Assembly (NCBI GenBank): GCA_949840805.1
Contig: CATKXR010000034.1
Location: 1 to 49,895 of the forward strand
Direction: 5' to 3'
Source of the DNA: an uncultured Lachnospiraceae bacterium
Lineage (GTDB): Bacteria > Bacillota > Clostridia > Lachnospirales > Lachnospiraceae
Length of the DNA: 49,895 nt
Shown here: piece after piece, positions 8,543 through 17,142 of the stretch
Layout of the letters: the number at the start of each line of letters is the position of its first letter
How positions within the stretch are numbered: position 1 is the first letter of the stretch
The notes under the pieces: model-generated
Told to the model about the DNA's origin: nothing
The model's database searches: none
What the model saw: only the letters and a program-made list of their open reading frames with translations
Made by a program: the position numbers and the translations under genes

Positions 8543-9793
8543 ATGGGAATGACGATTGCGGAGAAAATCATAGCCAGGGCAGCCGGTGTCCAGGAAGTAA
8601 GGCCGGGGGATATCCATACGGTAAGTTTAGACCGGATGATGAGCAATGACGGGACCACCCATCTGACTGTGGATATGTATTATAATAAACTGAAACATCC
8701 GAAGATTGCAGATCCCAAAAAGATGGTTTTTATCGTGGATCATAACGTGCCGTCGGACAGCGCCAAGACAGCAGGTTCCCAAAAGAAAATGCGTGATTTT
8801 GCCAGGGGGCATGGCATTGATTTCTGGGAAGGGAAGGGCGTGTGCCATCAGATCATGATGGAACATTACGTGTGTCCCGGCGAGCTGATCTTCGGGGCTG
8901 ACAGCCATACATGCACCTACGGCGCTTTGGGCGCTTTCGGAACCGGCGTGGGATGTACGGACCTGCTCTATGGGATGGTCACGGGAACCTCCTGGGTCCT
9001 AGTGCCGGAGACGGTTAAGTTCAATCTGACAGGCAGGCTGCCGGAAGGGGTCTACCCCAGGGATCTGATGCTGACGATCATCGGGCAGATCGGGGCGAAC
9101 GGCGTCAATTACCAGGTGATGGAGTTTACCGGAGATGCCGTAAAGACTTTAAGCGTCAATGACCGGATGGTGCTGTGCAATTTAGCAGTGGAGGCCGGGG
9201 CAAAGACTGCTGTTTTTGAGGCGGATGAGACAGCCCTGGAGTATTTAAAAGAGCGGGGCAGAGAGCCGAAGGCAGTCTTCCGAAGCGATCCGGACGCTGT
9301 GTATGCCAGGGAATACACCTTTGACCTGGCAAAGATCCGTCCGGTAGTGGCAAAGCCGGATTTTGTGGATGCCGTTGTGCCTGCGGCGGAGGCCTGCGGC
9401 GTGCGGATAGACGAGGCGTTCCTTGGTTCCTGCAACAATGGTCGTATCGATGAGCTGCGGGTGGGAGCATCGATCTTAAAAGGGAAAAAGGTGGCCGGGC
9501 ATGTGAGGTTTTTGGTGGTCCCGGCAAGCCAGGAGGTCTATCTGCAGGCCATGGAAGAAGGGCTGATCCGGATCTTTATGGAGAGCGGCGCCATTGTGAT
9601 GAATCCTAACTGCAGTGTGTGCTGGGGAAGCTGCCAGGGCGTCATCGGGGAAAATGAGGTTCTGATCAGCACCGGGACCAGAAATTTTAAAGGGAGAGCC
9701 GGCCATCCAAGCTCCAAGGTATATTTAGGGTCTGCCGCAACCGTGGCTGCATCTGCAGTGAAAGGAGAGATCTGCACGGCAGATATGCTCTGA
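8543..9793 (+). CDS. LeuC/aconitase-like hydro-lyase large subunit (pair 1)
   Basis: A 416-residue large subunit. Family motifs include VDHNVPS, EGKGVCHQI, GADSHTCTYGALGAFGTGVG and IGQIGANGVNYQVMEF. The three [4Fe-4S] cysteines are present but in unusual surroundings: GSCNNGR replaces GSCTNGR, and NPNCSVCWGSCQG replaces the CGPCLGG type of Clostridia LeuC. TGTRNFKGRAG and YLGSAATVAASA also differ from the usual TTNRNF and YLASP. It is therefore a divergent paralogue, likely acting on a 2-hydroxy dicarboxylic acid. Possibilities are isopropylmalate, citramalate or dimethylmalate. Start preceded by AGGAGGTGCAGTGAT, overlapping the end of the small subunit gene. Confidence 0.8.
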   Translation: MGMTIAEKIIARAAGVQEVRPGDIHTVSLDRMMSNDGTTHLTVDMYYNKLKHPKIADPKKMVFIVDHNVPSDSAKTAGSQKKMRDFARGHGIDFWEGKGVCHQIMMEHYVCPGELIFGADSHTCTYGALGAFGTGVGCTDLLYGMVTGTSWVLVPETVKFNLTGRLPEGVYPRDLMLTIIGQIGANGVNYQVMEFTGDAVKTLSVNDRMVLCNLAVEAGAKTAVFEADETALEYLKERGREPKAVFRSDPDAVYAREYTFDLAKIRPVVAKPDFVDAVVPAAEACGVRIDEAFLGSCNNGRIDELRVGASILKGKKVAGHVRFLVVPASQEVYLQAMEEGLIRIFMESGAIVMNPNCSVCWGSCQGVIGENEVLISTGTRNFKGRAGHPSSKVYLGSAATVAASAVKGEICTADML

Positions 9794-9810
9794 TAAGGCA
9801 GCCATAGGGC

Positions 9811-10037
9811 AGCATGCTTATCTGCCAAACGATTCGGTATATTTCATGGAAATATAGGAACCGTGACGTAACAGTTCAGATAGGTCTGCGCATTTACTGC
9901 GCTGACCGTACGAAAACGTAATGGCAGCAGGCATCCGCCCCATCGCGAAGCGATTTTCATGGGCGGATGCGTAACAGTTCAAGGGTTATCTGAACTGTTA
10001 CACCGTGCCGGCAAATCATTTGGCCCGCGGGTATAAA
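9811..10037 (+). repeat. R1 repeat copy b, split by nested palindrome PAL3
   Basis: The left part (9811-9865: GCATGCTTATCTGCCA, then ATATAGGAACCGTG) and right part (10003-10037: CCGTGCCGGCAAATCATTTG, then GCCCGCGGGTATAAAA) together match the continuous copy at 47803-47899. The join is interrupted by about 135 bp (9866-10002) with inverted ends GTAACAGTTCAGATA (9868-9882) and TATCTGAACTGTTAC, an inner GCATCCGCCC/GGGCGGATGC stem, and CCGTG on both sides (9861-9865 and 10003-10007), which looks like a target duplication. The 9794-10098 gap holds no gene. Confidence 0.7.
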
Positions 10038-10098
10038 AGCAGGAAAAAAGCAGCAGTTTACGAAATATTTGTGCTGCTTTTAGGGGAAAGGAGCAGTT

Positions 10099-10590
10099 AT
10101 GGAACAATTCAGGGGAAAGATATGGGTATTGGGAGATGATATTGACACGGACATTATCATTCCCACGGAGTATCTTGCCTTAAAGACCATAGAAGAGATG
10201 AAGCAATATGGATTTTCTCCTTTAAGGCCGGAGATGGCGGCCCGGGTGAGGGAAGGAGATATCATTGTGGCAGGCAGGAATTTCGGGTGCGGTTCTTCCC
10301 GGGAACAGGCGCCCGAGGTGGTGAAGGCGCTGGGAATCCGCTGTGTGATCGCCAAATCCTTCGCGCGGATCTTTTTCAGGAACGCCATCAACAACGGGCT
10401 GCTTCTGATTGAGCAGCCGGACCTCTATGATGATGTGAAGGAGGGGGATACGGCCACGGTCACGGTAAATCGGGATGTGGAATATCAGGGAAAATCTTAT
10501 CCCATAGCGTCTCTGCCGGAGAACCTGGTGGAGATCATAAATGCCGGAGGGCTGGTGAAGGCCATGCGCCGGCGAAATGGCCTTGATTAG
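10099..10590 (+). CDS. LeuD-like hydro-lyase small subunit (pair 2)
   Basis: A 163-residue paralogue of the protein at 8065. It shows DDIDTDIIIPTEYL, RNFGCGSSREQAPEVVKALG and AKSFARIFFRNAINNGL. The substrate loop PTEYLALKTIEEM differs from both pair 1 and standard LeuD. The start follows GGGGAAAGGAGCAGTT. It lies 24 bases before its large subunit and downstream of an R1 repeat carrying a nested palindrome, so the two pairs may be separately transcribed. Either pair could serve leucine synthesis; the sequence alone does not decide. Confidence 0.8.
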   Translation: MEQFRGKIWVLGDDIDTDIIIPTEYLALKTIEEMKQYGFSPLRPEMAARVREGDIIVAGRNFGCGSSREQAPEVVKALGIRCVIAKSFARIFFRNAINNGLLLIEQPDLYDDVKEGDTATVTVNRDVEYQGKSYPIASLPENLVEIINAGGLVKAMRRRNGLD

Positions 10591-10614
10591 TTTGGCAGAA
10601 GGGAGGATGCAAGG

Positions 10615-11868
10615 ATGGGACAGACAGTGGTCGAAAAGATCATAGCCCATAATATTGGCGCGGATACCGTAAAACCTGGCGATATTGTGACGGTGAGTCC
10701 GGACCGGGTGATGTTAGACGACATAATGATGCCTTTTATTGCAGATAAATTTCACGAGATGGGTTTCTCCAGGGTATGGGACCCGGATAAGGTGGTTCTG
10801 ATTTATGACCATCTGGTGCCGGCCAGCCAGCAGGATGATACCAGGCATTACCGGGTCGGAGATGAATTTGCGGAAAAATACGGGCTGGTCCATGTACATC
10901 GCAGCGACGGGATCTGCCATCAGCTCATGACAGAGGCCGGGTATGTAAAGCCAGGGAACGTGGTGTTCGGCACGGACAGCCATACGACAACCTATGGATG
11001 TGTGGGAGCCTTTTCCACCGGCATCGGTTACACGGAGATGGCGGCGATTTTAGGAACCGGTACTTTGTGGATCAAGGTTCCGGAAACTATCCGGATCGTG
11101 ATTAACGGCGTTCTGCCGGAAAATGTCATGTCAAAGGATGTGATCCTTCGGATTATCGGAGACTTAGGGGCGGACGGGGCTACCTACCGTGCTTTGGAAT
11201 TTACCGGCTCCGGGGTGGAGCATATGACTGTGGCAAGCCGTATGGCCATGGCCAATATGGCGATTGAGGCAGGAGCCAAATGCGCCGCTTTTTCGCCGGA
11301 TGAGAAGACGGCAGAATATTGTGAAATTTCCCTTGACGGGTTTCAGGCAGGGTTAAAGGGTGATGAAGATGCAGGATATATCCGGACCATCACTTATCAG
11401 GCGGAGGAGTTTCGTCCGGTGATGGCATGCCCTTCCCAGGTTGATAAGATCCGTGAGGTCAGCGAGCTGGAGGGCATGGAGATTGACCAGGTGTTTATCG
11501 GTTCCTGTACCAACGGGCGTCTGGAAGATCTGCAGGCGGCGGCTAAGGTGCTGGAGGGGAAAAAGGTGGCGCCTTTTGTAAAGCTGATTGTAACGCCTGC
11601 CAGCCGGAAAGTATATGAGGAGGCTCTGGCCTGCGGGGCATTGAAAACGTTGGTGGAGGCAGGGGCGATCCTTACCCATCCGGGATGCGGGCTGTGCTGT
11701 GGAAGGACAGGAGGCATTTTGTGCGACGGCGAACGTGTAGTCGCCACAAATAACCGGAATTTCCTGGGACGGATGGGGACGGCAAAGACCGAGATTTATC
11801 TGGCTTCCCCCATAACGGCGGCGGCTTGCGCGGCGGCCGGGAAGATCGTTTGTTGCGGCAATGAATAA
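10615..11868 (+). CDS. LeuC/aconitase-like hydro-lyase large subunit (pair 2)
   Basis: A 417-residue large subunit with YDHLVPASQ, SDGICHQLM, GTDSHTTTYGCVGAFSTGIG, IGDLGADGATYRALEF and GSCTNGRLEDL. The [4Fe-4S] cysteines after GSCTNGR lie in HPGCGLCCGRTGG, again not the CGPCLGG of typical Clostridia LeuC. NNRNFLGRMG and YLASPITAAA are closer to consensus than in pair 1. The sister arrangement (small then large subunit) suggests duplication of a module followed by divergence in substrate. Start preceded by GGGAGGATGCAAGG. It is the last gene before the pheST leader. Confidence 0.8.
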   Translation: MGQTVVEKIIAHNIGADTVKPGDIVTVSPDRVMLDDIMMPFIADKFHEMGFSRVWDPDKVVLIYDHLVPASQQDDTRHYRVGDEFAEKYGLVHVHRSDGICHQLMTEAGYVKPGNVVFGTDSHTTTYGCVGAFSTGIGYTEMAAILGTGTLWIKVPETIRIVINGVLPENVMSKDVILRIIGDLGADGATYRALEFTGSGVEHMTVASRMAMANMAIEAGAKCAAFSPDEKTAEYCEISLDGFQAGLKGDEDAGYIRTITYQAEEFRPVMACPSQVDKIREVSELEGMEIDQVFIGSCTNGRLEDLQAAAKVLEGKKVAPFVKLIVTPASRKVYEEALACGALKTLVEAGAILTHPGCGLCCGRTGGILCDGERVVATNNRNFLGRMGTAKTEIYLASPITAAACAAAGKIVCCGNE

Positions 11869-11885
11869 ATGATTGATAATAACGC

Positions 11886-11914
11886 TTGACTTTTCCGGAG
11901 AAAGTGGATAGAAT
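11886..11914 (+). promoter_or_regulatory. Promoter of the pheST T-box leader
   Basis: TTGACT (11886-11891), a 17-base spacer and TAGAAT (11909-11914), about 420 bases before pheS and just upstream of the T-box. Confidence 0.75.
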
Positions 11915-11949
11915 GTAATACAGATTTTGCAGGAAATGGCAAAGGCAAG

Positions 11950-12238
11950 GAACATGTTAAGTAGTGGATTATTTTCTGCCAGAGAGAGAGGGTCGCCGGC
12001 TGAGAGCCTTCTTCAGTTCAGATAATCTTATGAAATTCCCATGGGAGCTGCGCGGCTGAAAGCACAGGCCGGAGAGGATCCGGATTTGCTGTGGAGTGAG
12101 TAGGCGGCGACGTCAGATGCGCGTTATGCATGGAAAAGCGCCTGCGTAAAAGGACTGATTTTCGCAGGAAGCAGGGTGGTACCGCGGTGAAAACCGTCCC
12201 TTTGTGATCGGAAACGATGACAGAGGGGCGTTTTTTTT
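11950..12238 (+). promoter_or_regulatory. T-box riboswitch (tRNA-Phe), with terminator
   Basis: The conserved T-box AGGGTGGTACCGCGG is at 12173-12187. Upstream lies a long Stem I region (AGAGAGAGGGTCGCCGGCTG, then GAAGCAGG near the T-box). A TTC triplet at 12036-12038 in TGAAATTCCCATGGGAG is placed like a specifier and codes Phe, matching the downstream gene. The terminator helix pairs 12195-12210 with 12215-12230 around a GAAA loop and is followed by eight Ts (12231-12238). Uncharged tRNA-Phe should stabilise the antiterminator and allow pheST expression. The specifier is my reading; the T-box itself is certain. Confidence 0.92.
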
Positions 12239-12338
12239 ATGGGATATCCCCCATTGCCCGGACTGCAGGAGAAGAGAGGTATTTTGTGCCGGGAGGCAGT
12301 TGTTTTGATCAGGAAGCAGGAAAGAAAGGAAAGATAAG

Positions 12339-13358
12339 ATGAGAGAACAGTTGGAAAAAATCAAAGAAGAGGCATTAAAGCAGATTGAGGCTTCCGATGC
12401 CCTGGAAAAACTGAATGATATCCGGGTGGCTTATCTGGGAAAGAAGGGGCAGCTTACCAGCGTGCTGAAGAGCATGAAGAATGTGGCGCCGGAGGAGCGG
12501 CCTAAAGTAGGCCAGATGGTCAATGATGCCAGGGCGCTGATCGAAGCCCGGCTGGAAGAGACAAAGGAGCTGCTGGCCAGAAGAGCCAGGGAGGAGCAGT
12601 TAAAGAGGGAAGTTATTGACGTGACGCTGCCTGCAAAGAAGGCAGAGGCCGGGCACAGCCACCCCAATATGGTTGCGTTAAAGGAAGTGGAGCGTATCTT
12701 TGTGGGCATGGGGTATGAGGTCGTGGAAGGGCCTGAGGTGGAATACCAGGATTACAATTTCACCAAGTTGAATATTCCGCCGGATCATCCGGCCCGGGAC
12801 GAGCAGGATACTTTCTTTATCAACCCGGAAATCTGCCTCCGTTCACAGACTTCCCCGGTCCAGGCGCGGACCATGGAAGAGGGCAAGCTGCCTATCCGGA
12901 TGATTGCCCCGGGGCGGGTATTCCGTTCTGATGAGGTGGATGCCACCCATTCCCCTTCTTTCCATCAGGTAGAAGGGCTGGTTATTGACAAACACATCAC
13001 CTTTGCGGATCTCAAGGGGACTTTGGCGGAATTTGCCAGGGAGCTGTTCGGAGAAGAGACAAAAGTCAAATTCCGTCCCCACCATTTCCCCTTCACGGAA
13101 CCCAGTGCGGAGGTGGATGTAAGCTGCTTTAAATGCGGCGGGAAGGGCTGCCGGTTCTGCAAGGGCTCTGGCTGGATTGAGATTTTAGGCTGCGGCATGG
13201 TGCATCCCAACGTGCTGGAAATGTGCGGGATTGACCCGGAAGCGTACACAGGCTTTGCCTTTGGCGTGGGGCTGGAGCGGATCGCCCTTTTGAAGTATGA
13301 GATTGACGATATGAGACTGCTTTATGAGAATGATATCCGGTTCCTCAGGCAGTTTTGA
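12339..13358 (+). CDS. pheS: Phenylalanine-tRNA ligase alpha subunit
   Basis: A 339-residue catalytic subunit of normal length. An N-terminal coiled coil (about residues 1-90) binds tRNA; the class II core shows HPNMVALKEVERIF, GYEVVEGPEVE, TSPVQARTMEEGKLPIR (motif 2 region), HSPSFHQVEGLV and FGVGLERIALLKY (motif 3). It charges tRNA-Phe as an alpha2-beta2 enzyme with PheT. It follows the T-box terminator by 100 bases. AGAAAGGAAAGATAAG precedes the ATG. Confidence 0.97.
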   Translation: MREQLEKIKEEALKQIEASDALEKLNDIRVAYLGKKGQLTSVLKSMKNVAPEERPKVGQMVNDARALIEARLEETKELLARRAREEQLKREVIDVTLPAKKAEAGHSHPNMVALKEVERIFVGMGYEVVEGPEVEYQDYNFTKLNIPPDHPARDEQDTFFINPEICLRSQTSPVQARTMEEGKLPIRMIAPGRVFRSDEVDATHSPSFHQVEGLVIDKHITFADLKGTLAEFARELFGEETKVKFRPHHFPFTEPSAEVDVSCFKCGGKGCRFCKGSGWIEILGCGMVHPNVLEMCGIDPEAYTGFAFGVGLERIALLKYEIDDMRLLYENDIRFLRQF

Positions 13359-13469
13359 CATAGCTTTTGGGTCCTGCCGGAGCTGTTTCAAGGTGGTGCA
13401 GGGCGTAAAAGGATGTTTTGCAGGATCGGTGAATAATAGAATATAGTTGGAAGAACAGGAGAATGTCAT

Positions 13470-15890
13470 ATGAACACAGCGTTATCATGGATCAAAGCAT
13501 ATGTGCCGGATCTGGATGTCACCGCACAGGAGTATACGGATGCAATGACTCTGTCCGGAAGCAAGGTTGAGGGTTTTCAATGCCTGGATAAAAACTTGGA
13601 AAAGATTGTAGTGGGGCAGATTACAAAGATTGAACGCCACCCGGATGCAGACAAGCTGATCATCTGCCAGGTGGATATGGGTGCAGAATCCATCCAGATC
13701 GTTACCGGCGCGCCGAATGTAAAGGAAGGGGATAAGGTGCCGGTAGTTTTGGACGGCGGCAAGGTGGCCGGAGGCCATGACGGAGGTCCTTTGCCGGAGG
13801 ACGGGATTAAAATCAAGAAAGGAAAGCTTCGGGGAATCGAGTCCAACGGCATGATGTGTTCCATTGAGGAGCTGGGGTCTTCCAGGGAGATGTACCCGGA
13901 CGCGCCGGAGCTCGGCATTTATATACTGCCGGAAGACACGCCGGTAGGGGCGGACGCTATAGAGGTATTGGGTCTGCATGATGTGGTGTTTGAATATGAG
14001 ATCACCTCCAACCGGGTAGACTGCTACAGCGTGGTGGGCTTGGCAAGAGAGGCGGCCGCCACCTTCCGGAAAGAATTCCGTCCGCCGGTGGTGAAGGAGA
14101 CAGGAAACAGTGAAAATATCAGCGATTTTCTGGCCGTAGAAGTGGAGAACACAAAACTTTGCCCCCGGTACTGCGCCCGGATGGTAAAGAATATCAAGCT
14201 GGCCCCGTCGCCGGAGTGGATGCAGCGCAGGCTTGCCGCCAGCGGAATCCGTCCCATCAACAATCTGGTTGATATTACCAACTATGTGATGGAAGAATAC
14301 GGGCAGCCTATGCATGCGTATGATTATGACCTGATCGGCGGCCATAAGATTGTCGTAAAATGTGCGAAGGACGGAGACGAATTCCAGACCCTTGACGGCC
14401 AGACGCGGAAACTGGACAGCACGGTCCTGATGATCCATGACGGGGAAAAAGAAGTGGGTATTGCCGGAATTATGGGCGGAGAGAATTCCAAGATTACTGA
14501 CGATGTAAAGACCATGGTATTTGAGGCGGCCTGTTTCGACGGAACCAACATCCGTCTCTCTTCCAAGAAGGTGGGGCTGCGGACCGATGCTTCCGGAAAA
14601 TTTGAGAAAGGGCTGGATCCCAACAATGCCGAGGCAGCCATAAACCGGGCCTGCCAGCTTGTGGAAGAGCTGGGGGCAGGCGAGGTGGTAGGCGGAATTA
14701 TTGACATTTATCCGGAAAAACGCGAGCCGGTCCGTGTAAAATTTGACCCGGACAGAATCAACAGCCTGTTGGGGACAAAGATTGACGCCGGGCAGATGAA
14801 GCAGTATTTTCAGATGTTGGAGCTGGGATTCGACGAGGAGACACAGGAAGTGGTCGCGCCTACTTTCCGTCAGGATATAAAGTGCCTGGCAGATCTGGCT
14901 GAGGAGGTGGCAAGATTTTTCGGATACGACAATATACCCACCACGCTGCCTTCCGGGGAGGCTACTACGGGAAAACTGTCCTATAAGCTGCGGATCGAGG
15001 AGATTGCAAGGGAGGTGGCGGAATATTCCGGCTTCAGCCAGAGCATGACGTATTCCTTTGAGAGCCCCAAAGTATTTGACAGGCTCATGGTGCCGGAGGG
15101 AGATAAGCTCCGCCAGACAGTGAACATCTTAAATCCCCTGGGAGAGGATTTCAGCATTATGCGGACTACCCCGTTAAACGGCCTTTTAACTTCTCTTTCT
15201 ACTAATTATAATAGAAGAAATAAGGATGTTAAGCTGTATGAGCTGGCAAATATCTACCTGCCAAAAAGCCTGCCTCTGACCGAACTTCCGGATGAACGGA
15301 TGCAGTTTACTCTTGGCATGTACGGCCAGGGAGATTTCTTTACCATGAAGGGTGTGGTGGAGGAACTGTTTGACAAGCTGGGAATGAACAAGAAAGTTCA
15401 CTATGACCCCAAGTGCGGACATCCTTATCTGCATCCGGGAAGGAAGGCGGATATTGTGTATGAGAAGAGGACGATAGGATATATCGGGGAGCTGCATCCG
15501 GAGGTGGCGGACCGCTATAAGATCGGCGAGCGTACTTATGTGGCGGTCCTGGATATGCCGGCAGTGATTCCGTTTGCTGATTTTGACAGGAAATATCAGG
15601 GCCTGGCAAAGTATCCTGCCGTGACCAGGGATCTCAGCATGGTGGTACCCAAGGAGATATTGGTGGGCCAGATCGAAGATGTGCTGGTTCAGAGAGGCGG
15701 AAAGCTTCTGGAAGGCTATAAGCTGTTCGACATCTATGAAGGAGCCCAGATTCTGGCCGGCTATAAGTCGGTGGCTTATTCCATTACCTTCCGGGCTAAA
15801 GACCACACGCTGACGGACGATGAGGTCGGCGGGGTGATGAAAAAGATTTTAAACGGCCTTCAGGGGCTGGGGATTGAACTGCGGGCATGA
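13470..15890 (+). CDS. pheT: Phenylalanine-tRNA ligase beta subunit
   Basis: An 806-residue subunit. It starts with an EMAP-like tRNA-binding fold (VVGQITKIERHPDADKLIIC), followed by the B3/B4 editing domain (GIRPINNLVDITNYVMEEYG, MHAYDYD), B5 (DINSLLG-like DRINSLLGTKID), a catalytic-like core (MRTTPLNGLLTSLSTNYNRR) and a C-terminal ferredoxin-fold anticodon-binding domain (LAKYPAVTRDLSMVVP, LTDDEVGGVMKKIL). It is encoded 111 bases after pheS and shares its T-box control. ACAGGAGAATGTCAT precedes the start. Confidence 0.97.
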   Translation: MNTALSWIKAYVPDLDVTAQEYTDAMTLSGSKVEGFQCLDKNLEKIVVGQITKIERHPDADKLIICQVDMGAESIQIVTGAPNVKEGDKVPVVLDGGKVAGGHDGGPLPEDGIKIKKGKLRGIESNGMMCSIEELGSSREMYPDAPELGIYILPEDTPVGADAIEVLGLHDVVFEYEITSNRVDCYSVVGLAREAAATFRKEFRPPVVKETGNSENISDFLAVEVENTKLCPRYCARMVKNIKLAPSPEWMQRRLAASGIRPINNLVDITNYVMEEYGQPMHAYDYDLIGGHKIVVKCAKDGDEFQTLDGQTRKLDSTVLMIHDGEKEVGIAGIMGGENSKITDDVKTMVFEAACFDGTNIRLSSKKVGLRTDASGKFEKGLDPNNAEAAINRACQLVEELGAGEVVGGIIDIYPEKREPVRVKFDPDRINSLLGTKIDAGQMKQYFQMLELGFDEETQEVVAPTFRQDIKCLADLAEEVARFFGYDNIPTTLPSGEATTGKLSYKLRIEEIAREVAEYSGFSQSMTYSFESPKVFDRLMVPEGDKLRQTVNILNPLGEDFSIMRTTPLNGLLTSLSTNYNRRNKDVKLYELANIYLPKSLPLTELPDERMQFTLGMYGQGDFFTMKGVVEELFDKLGMNKKVHYDPKCGHPYLHPGRKADIVYEKRTIGYIGELHPEVADRYKIGERTYVAVLDMPAVIPFADFDRKYQGLAKYPAVTRDLSMVVPKEILVGQIEDVLVQRGGKLLEGYKLFDIYEGAQILAGYKSVAYSITFRAKDHTLTDDEVGGVMKKILNGLQGLGIELRA

Positions 15891-15949
15891 TGAAACGGTA
15901 ACAGCTCACAGGGCGGGAGAAAACGGATGAAGACAGGCCGCCATAACCA

Positions 15950-15987
15950 TACCGAAAAAGAGATTTTTCCGTTGCTCTTTTTCGGTA
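15950..15987 (+). other. Inverted repeat after pheT
   Basis: TACCGAAAAAGAG (15950-15962) and CTCTTTTTCGGTA (15975-15987) are perfect 13-base arms around a 12-base loop. It could end pheST transcription, though the U-run lies inside the right arm. The right arm overlaps the promoter of the next gene. Confidence 0.5.
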
Positions 15988-16000
15988 AATATATTATGAT
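15972..16000 (+). promoter_or_regulatory. Promoter of the PfkB-family kinase gene
   Basis: TTGCTC (15972-15977), 17 bases, TATGAT (15995-16000), 45 bases before the start codon. The -35 box is inside the right arm of the inverted repeat at 15950-15987. Confidence 0.55.
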
Positions 16001-16045
16001 AGAAAAAGCGAAAAAGAGTATATATCGTTATGGAGGATGAGTCTT

Positions 16046-17002
16046 ATGAAACGATTACTGGCAATCGGGGAAGCGTTAATCGATTTTATTCCGGCAGAAT
16101 CCGGCAGGGAGATGAAGCATGTATCTGCTTTTGCGCCTGCCGTGGGAGGAGCGCCTGCCAATGTGTGCGGAGCTTATGTGAAACTGGGGGGCGAGGCATC
16201 CATGATCACCCAGCTTGGGGACGATCCTTTTGGGGATAAGATCGCGGATGAATTTGCTGCCTGCGGTATCGGATGCGAGTATGTGAAGCGGACAAAAGCT
16301 GCCAATACATCTCTTGCTTTTGTTGCCTTACGGGAAGACGGAAACAGGGAATTCTCTTTTTACCGCAAACCGGGGGCGGACATGCTGATGGAGGCGGCGG
16401 ATATTAAAAAGAGCTGGTTTTCAGATGTTTTCGGCCTTCATTTCTGTTCCGTGTCTCTGGGAGATTTCCCCATGAAGGAAGCCCATCGCCAGGCAGTCAA
16501 GTATGCGGCTGAGGAAGGGGCATTGGTAAGCTTTGACCCGAATCTCCGGTTCGCACTTTGGGATGACGTGGAGGCCCTTAAGAAGGTGGTCCATGAATTT
16601 GCCCCCATGGCCCATGTATTGAAGGTGTCTGACGAGGAACTGGAGTTTATTACAGGCACCGGGGATATCAAGGAGGCGTTGCCGAAGCTTTTGACAGGCA
16701 ATACCAGGCTGGTGATCTATACGAGGGGATCTGACGGGGCGGAATGTTATACCCGCCAGGCCAGCGCTTTTGCCCCAAGTGAAAAGGTGAAGGCAGTGGA
16801 TACCACAGGCGCCGGGGACGGATTTATCGGCTCGTTTTTGTATTGCCTGTCAGCAGACGGGGTGACGGCTGAGTCTCTGGACGGCCTGACAGAAGAGCAG
16901 ATGGGGCGGTACTTGTCTTTTGCCAACCGGTTCTGCGGTAAAAGCGTAATGGGGCATGGCGCCATCGCTTCTTATCCTTCCAGGGAGGAAATGGGCTTAT
17001 AA
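16046..17002 (+). CDS. PfkB-family carbohydrate kinase, fructokinase-like
   Basis: A 318-residue ribokinase/PfkB-fold kinase. It begins LLAIGEALIDFIP, has signature 1 in GGAPANVCGAYVKLGG and the catalytic signature 2 in DTTGAGDGFIGSFLY, where the Asp of GAGD is the base. The GEALIDF start and overall pattern are those of fructokinases (fructose to fructose 6-phosphate), though 2-keto-3-deoxygluconate kinases share much of it. I chose the ATG at 16046 because GGAGG overlaps the ATG at 16037. It appears monocistronic with its own promoter and terminator. Confidence 0.85.
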   Translation: MKRLLAIGEALIDFIPAESGREMKHVSAFAPAVGGAPANVCGAYVKLGGEASMITQLGDDPFGDKIADEFAACGIGCEYVKRTKAANTSLAFVALREDGNREFSFYRKPGADMLMEAADIKKSWFSDVFGLHFCSVSLGDFPMKEAHRQAVKYAAEEGALVSFDPNLRFALWDDVEALKKVVHEFAPMAHVLKVSDEELEFITGTGDIKEALPKLLTGNTRLVIYTRGSDGAECYTRQASAFAPSEKVKAVDTTGAGDGFIGSFLYCLSADGVTAESLDGLTEEQMGRYLSFANRFCGKSVMGHGAIASYPSREEMGL

Positions 17003-17013
17003 GACAGGGCATG

Positions 17014-17045
17014 GAAGGCGTCTGCAAAAGGTGCAGGCGCCTTTT
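17014..17045 (+). terminator. Rho-independent terminator after the kinase gene
   Basis: AAGGCGTCTGC and GCAGGCGCCTT pair over 11 bp with one G-T pair around a short loop, followed by TTTATATAG. Confidence 0.8.
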
Positions 17046-17142
17046 ATATAGTTTTGTACACGACAGGGAAACCAGTGCGGCAGCCTGAGAGGAATCCGGC
17101 TGGCCGTAAAGTGAGAAGGCAGGAGGAGAAAAGGAAAACCAT

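Noticed and set aside
13485..14438. 317-codon open frame on the minus strand opposite pheT
   Set aside because: No ribosome binding site, low-complexity His/Arg-rich translation and full overlap with an unmistakable pheT; an effect of GC-rich codon use.
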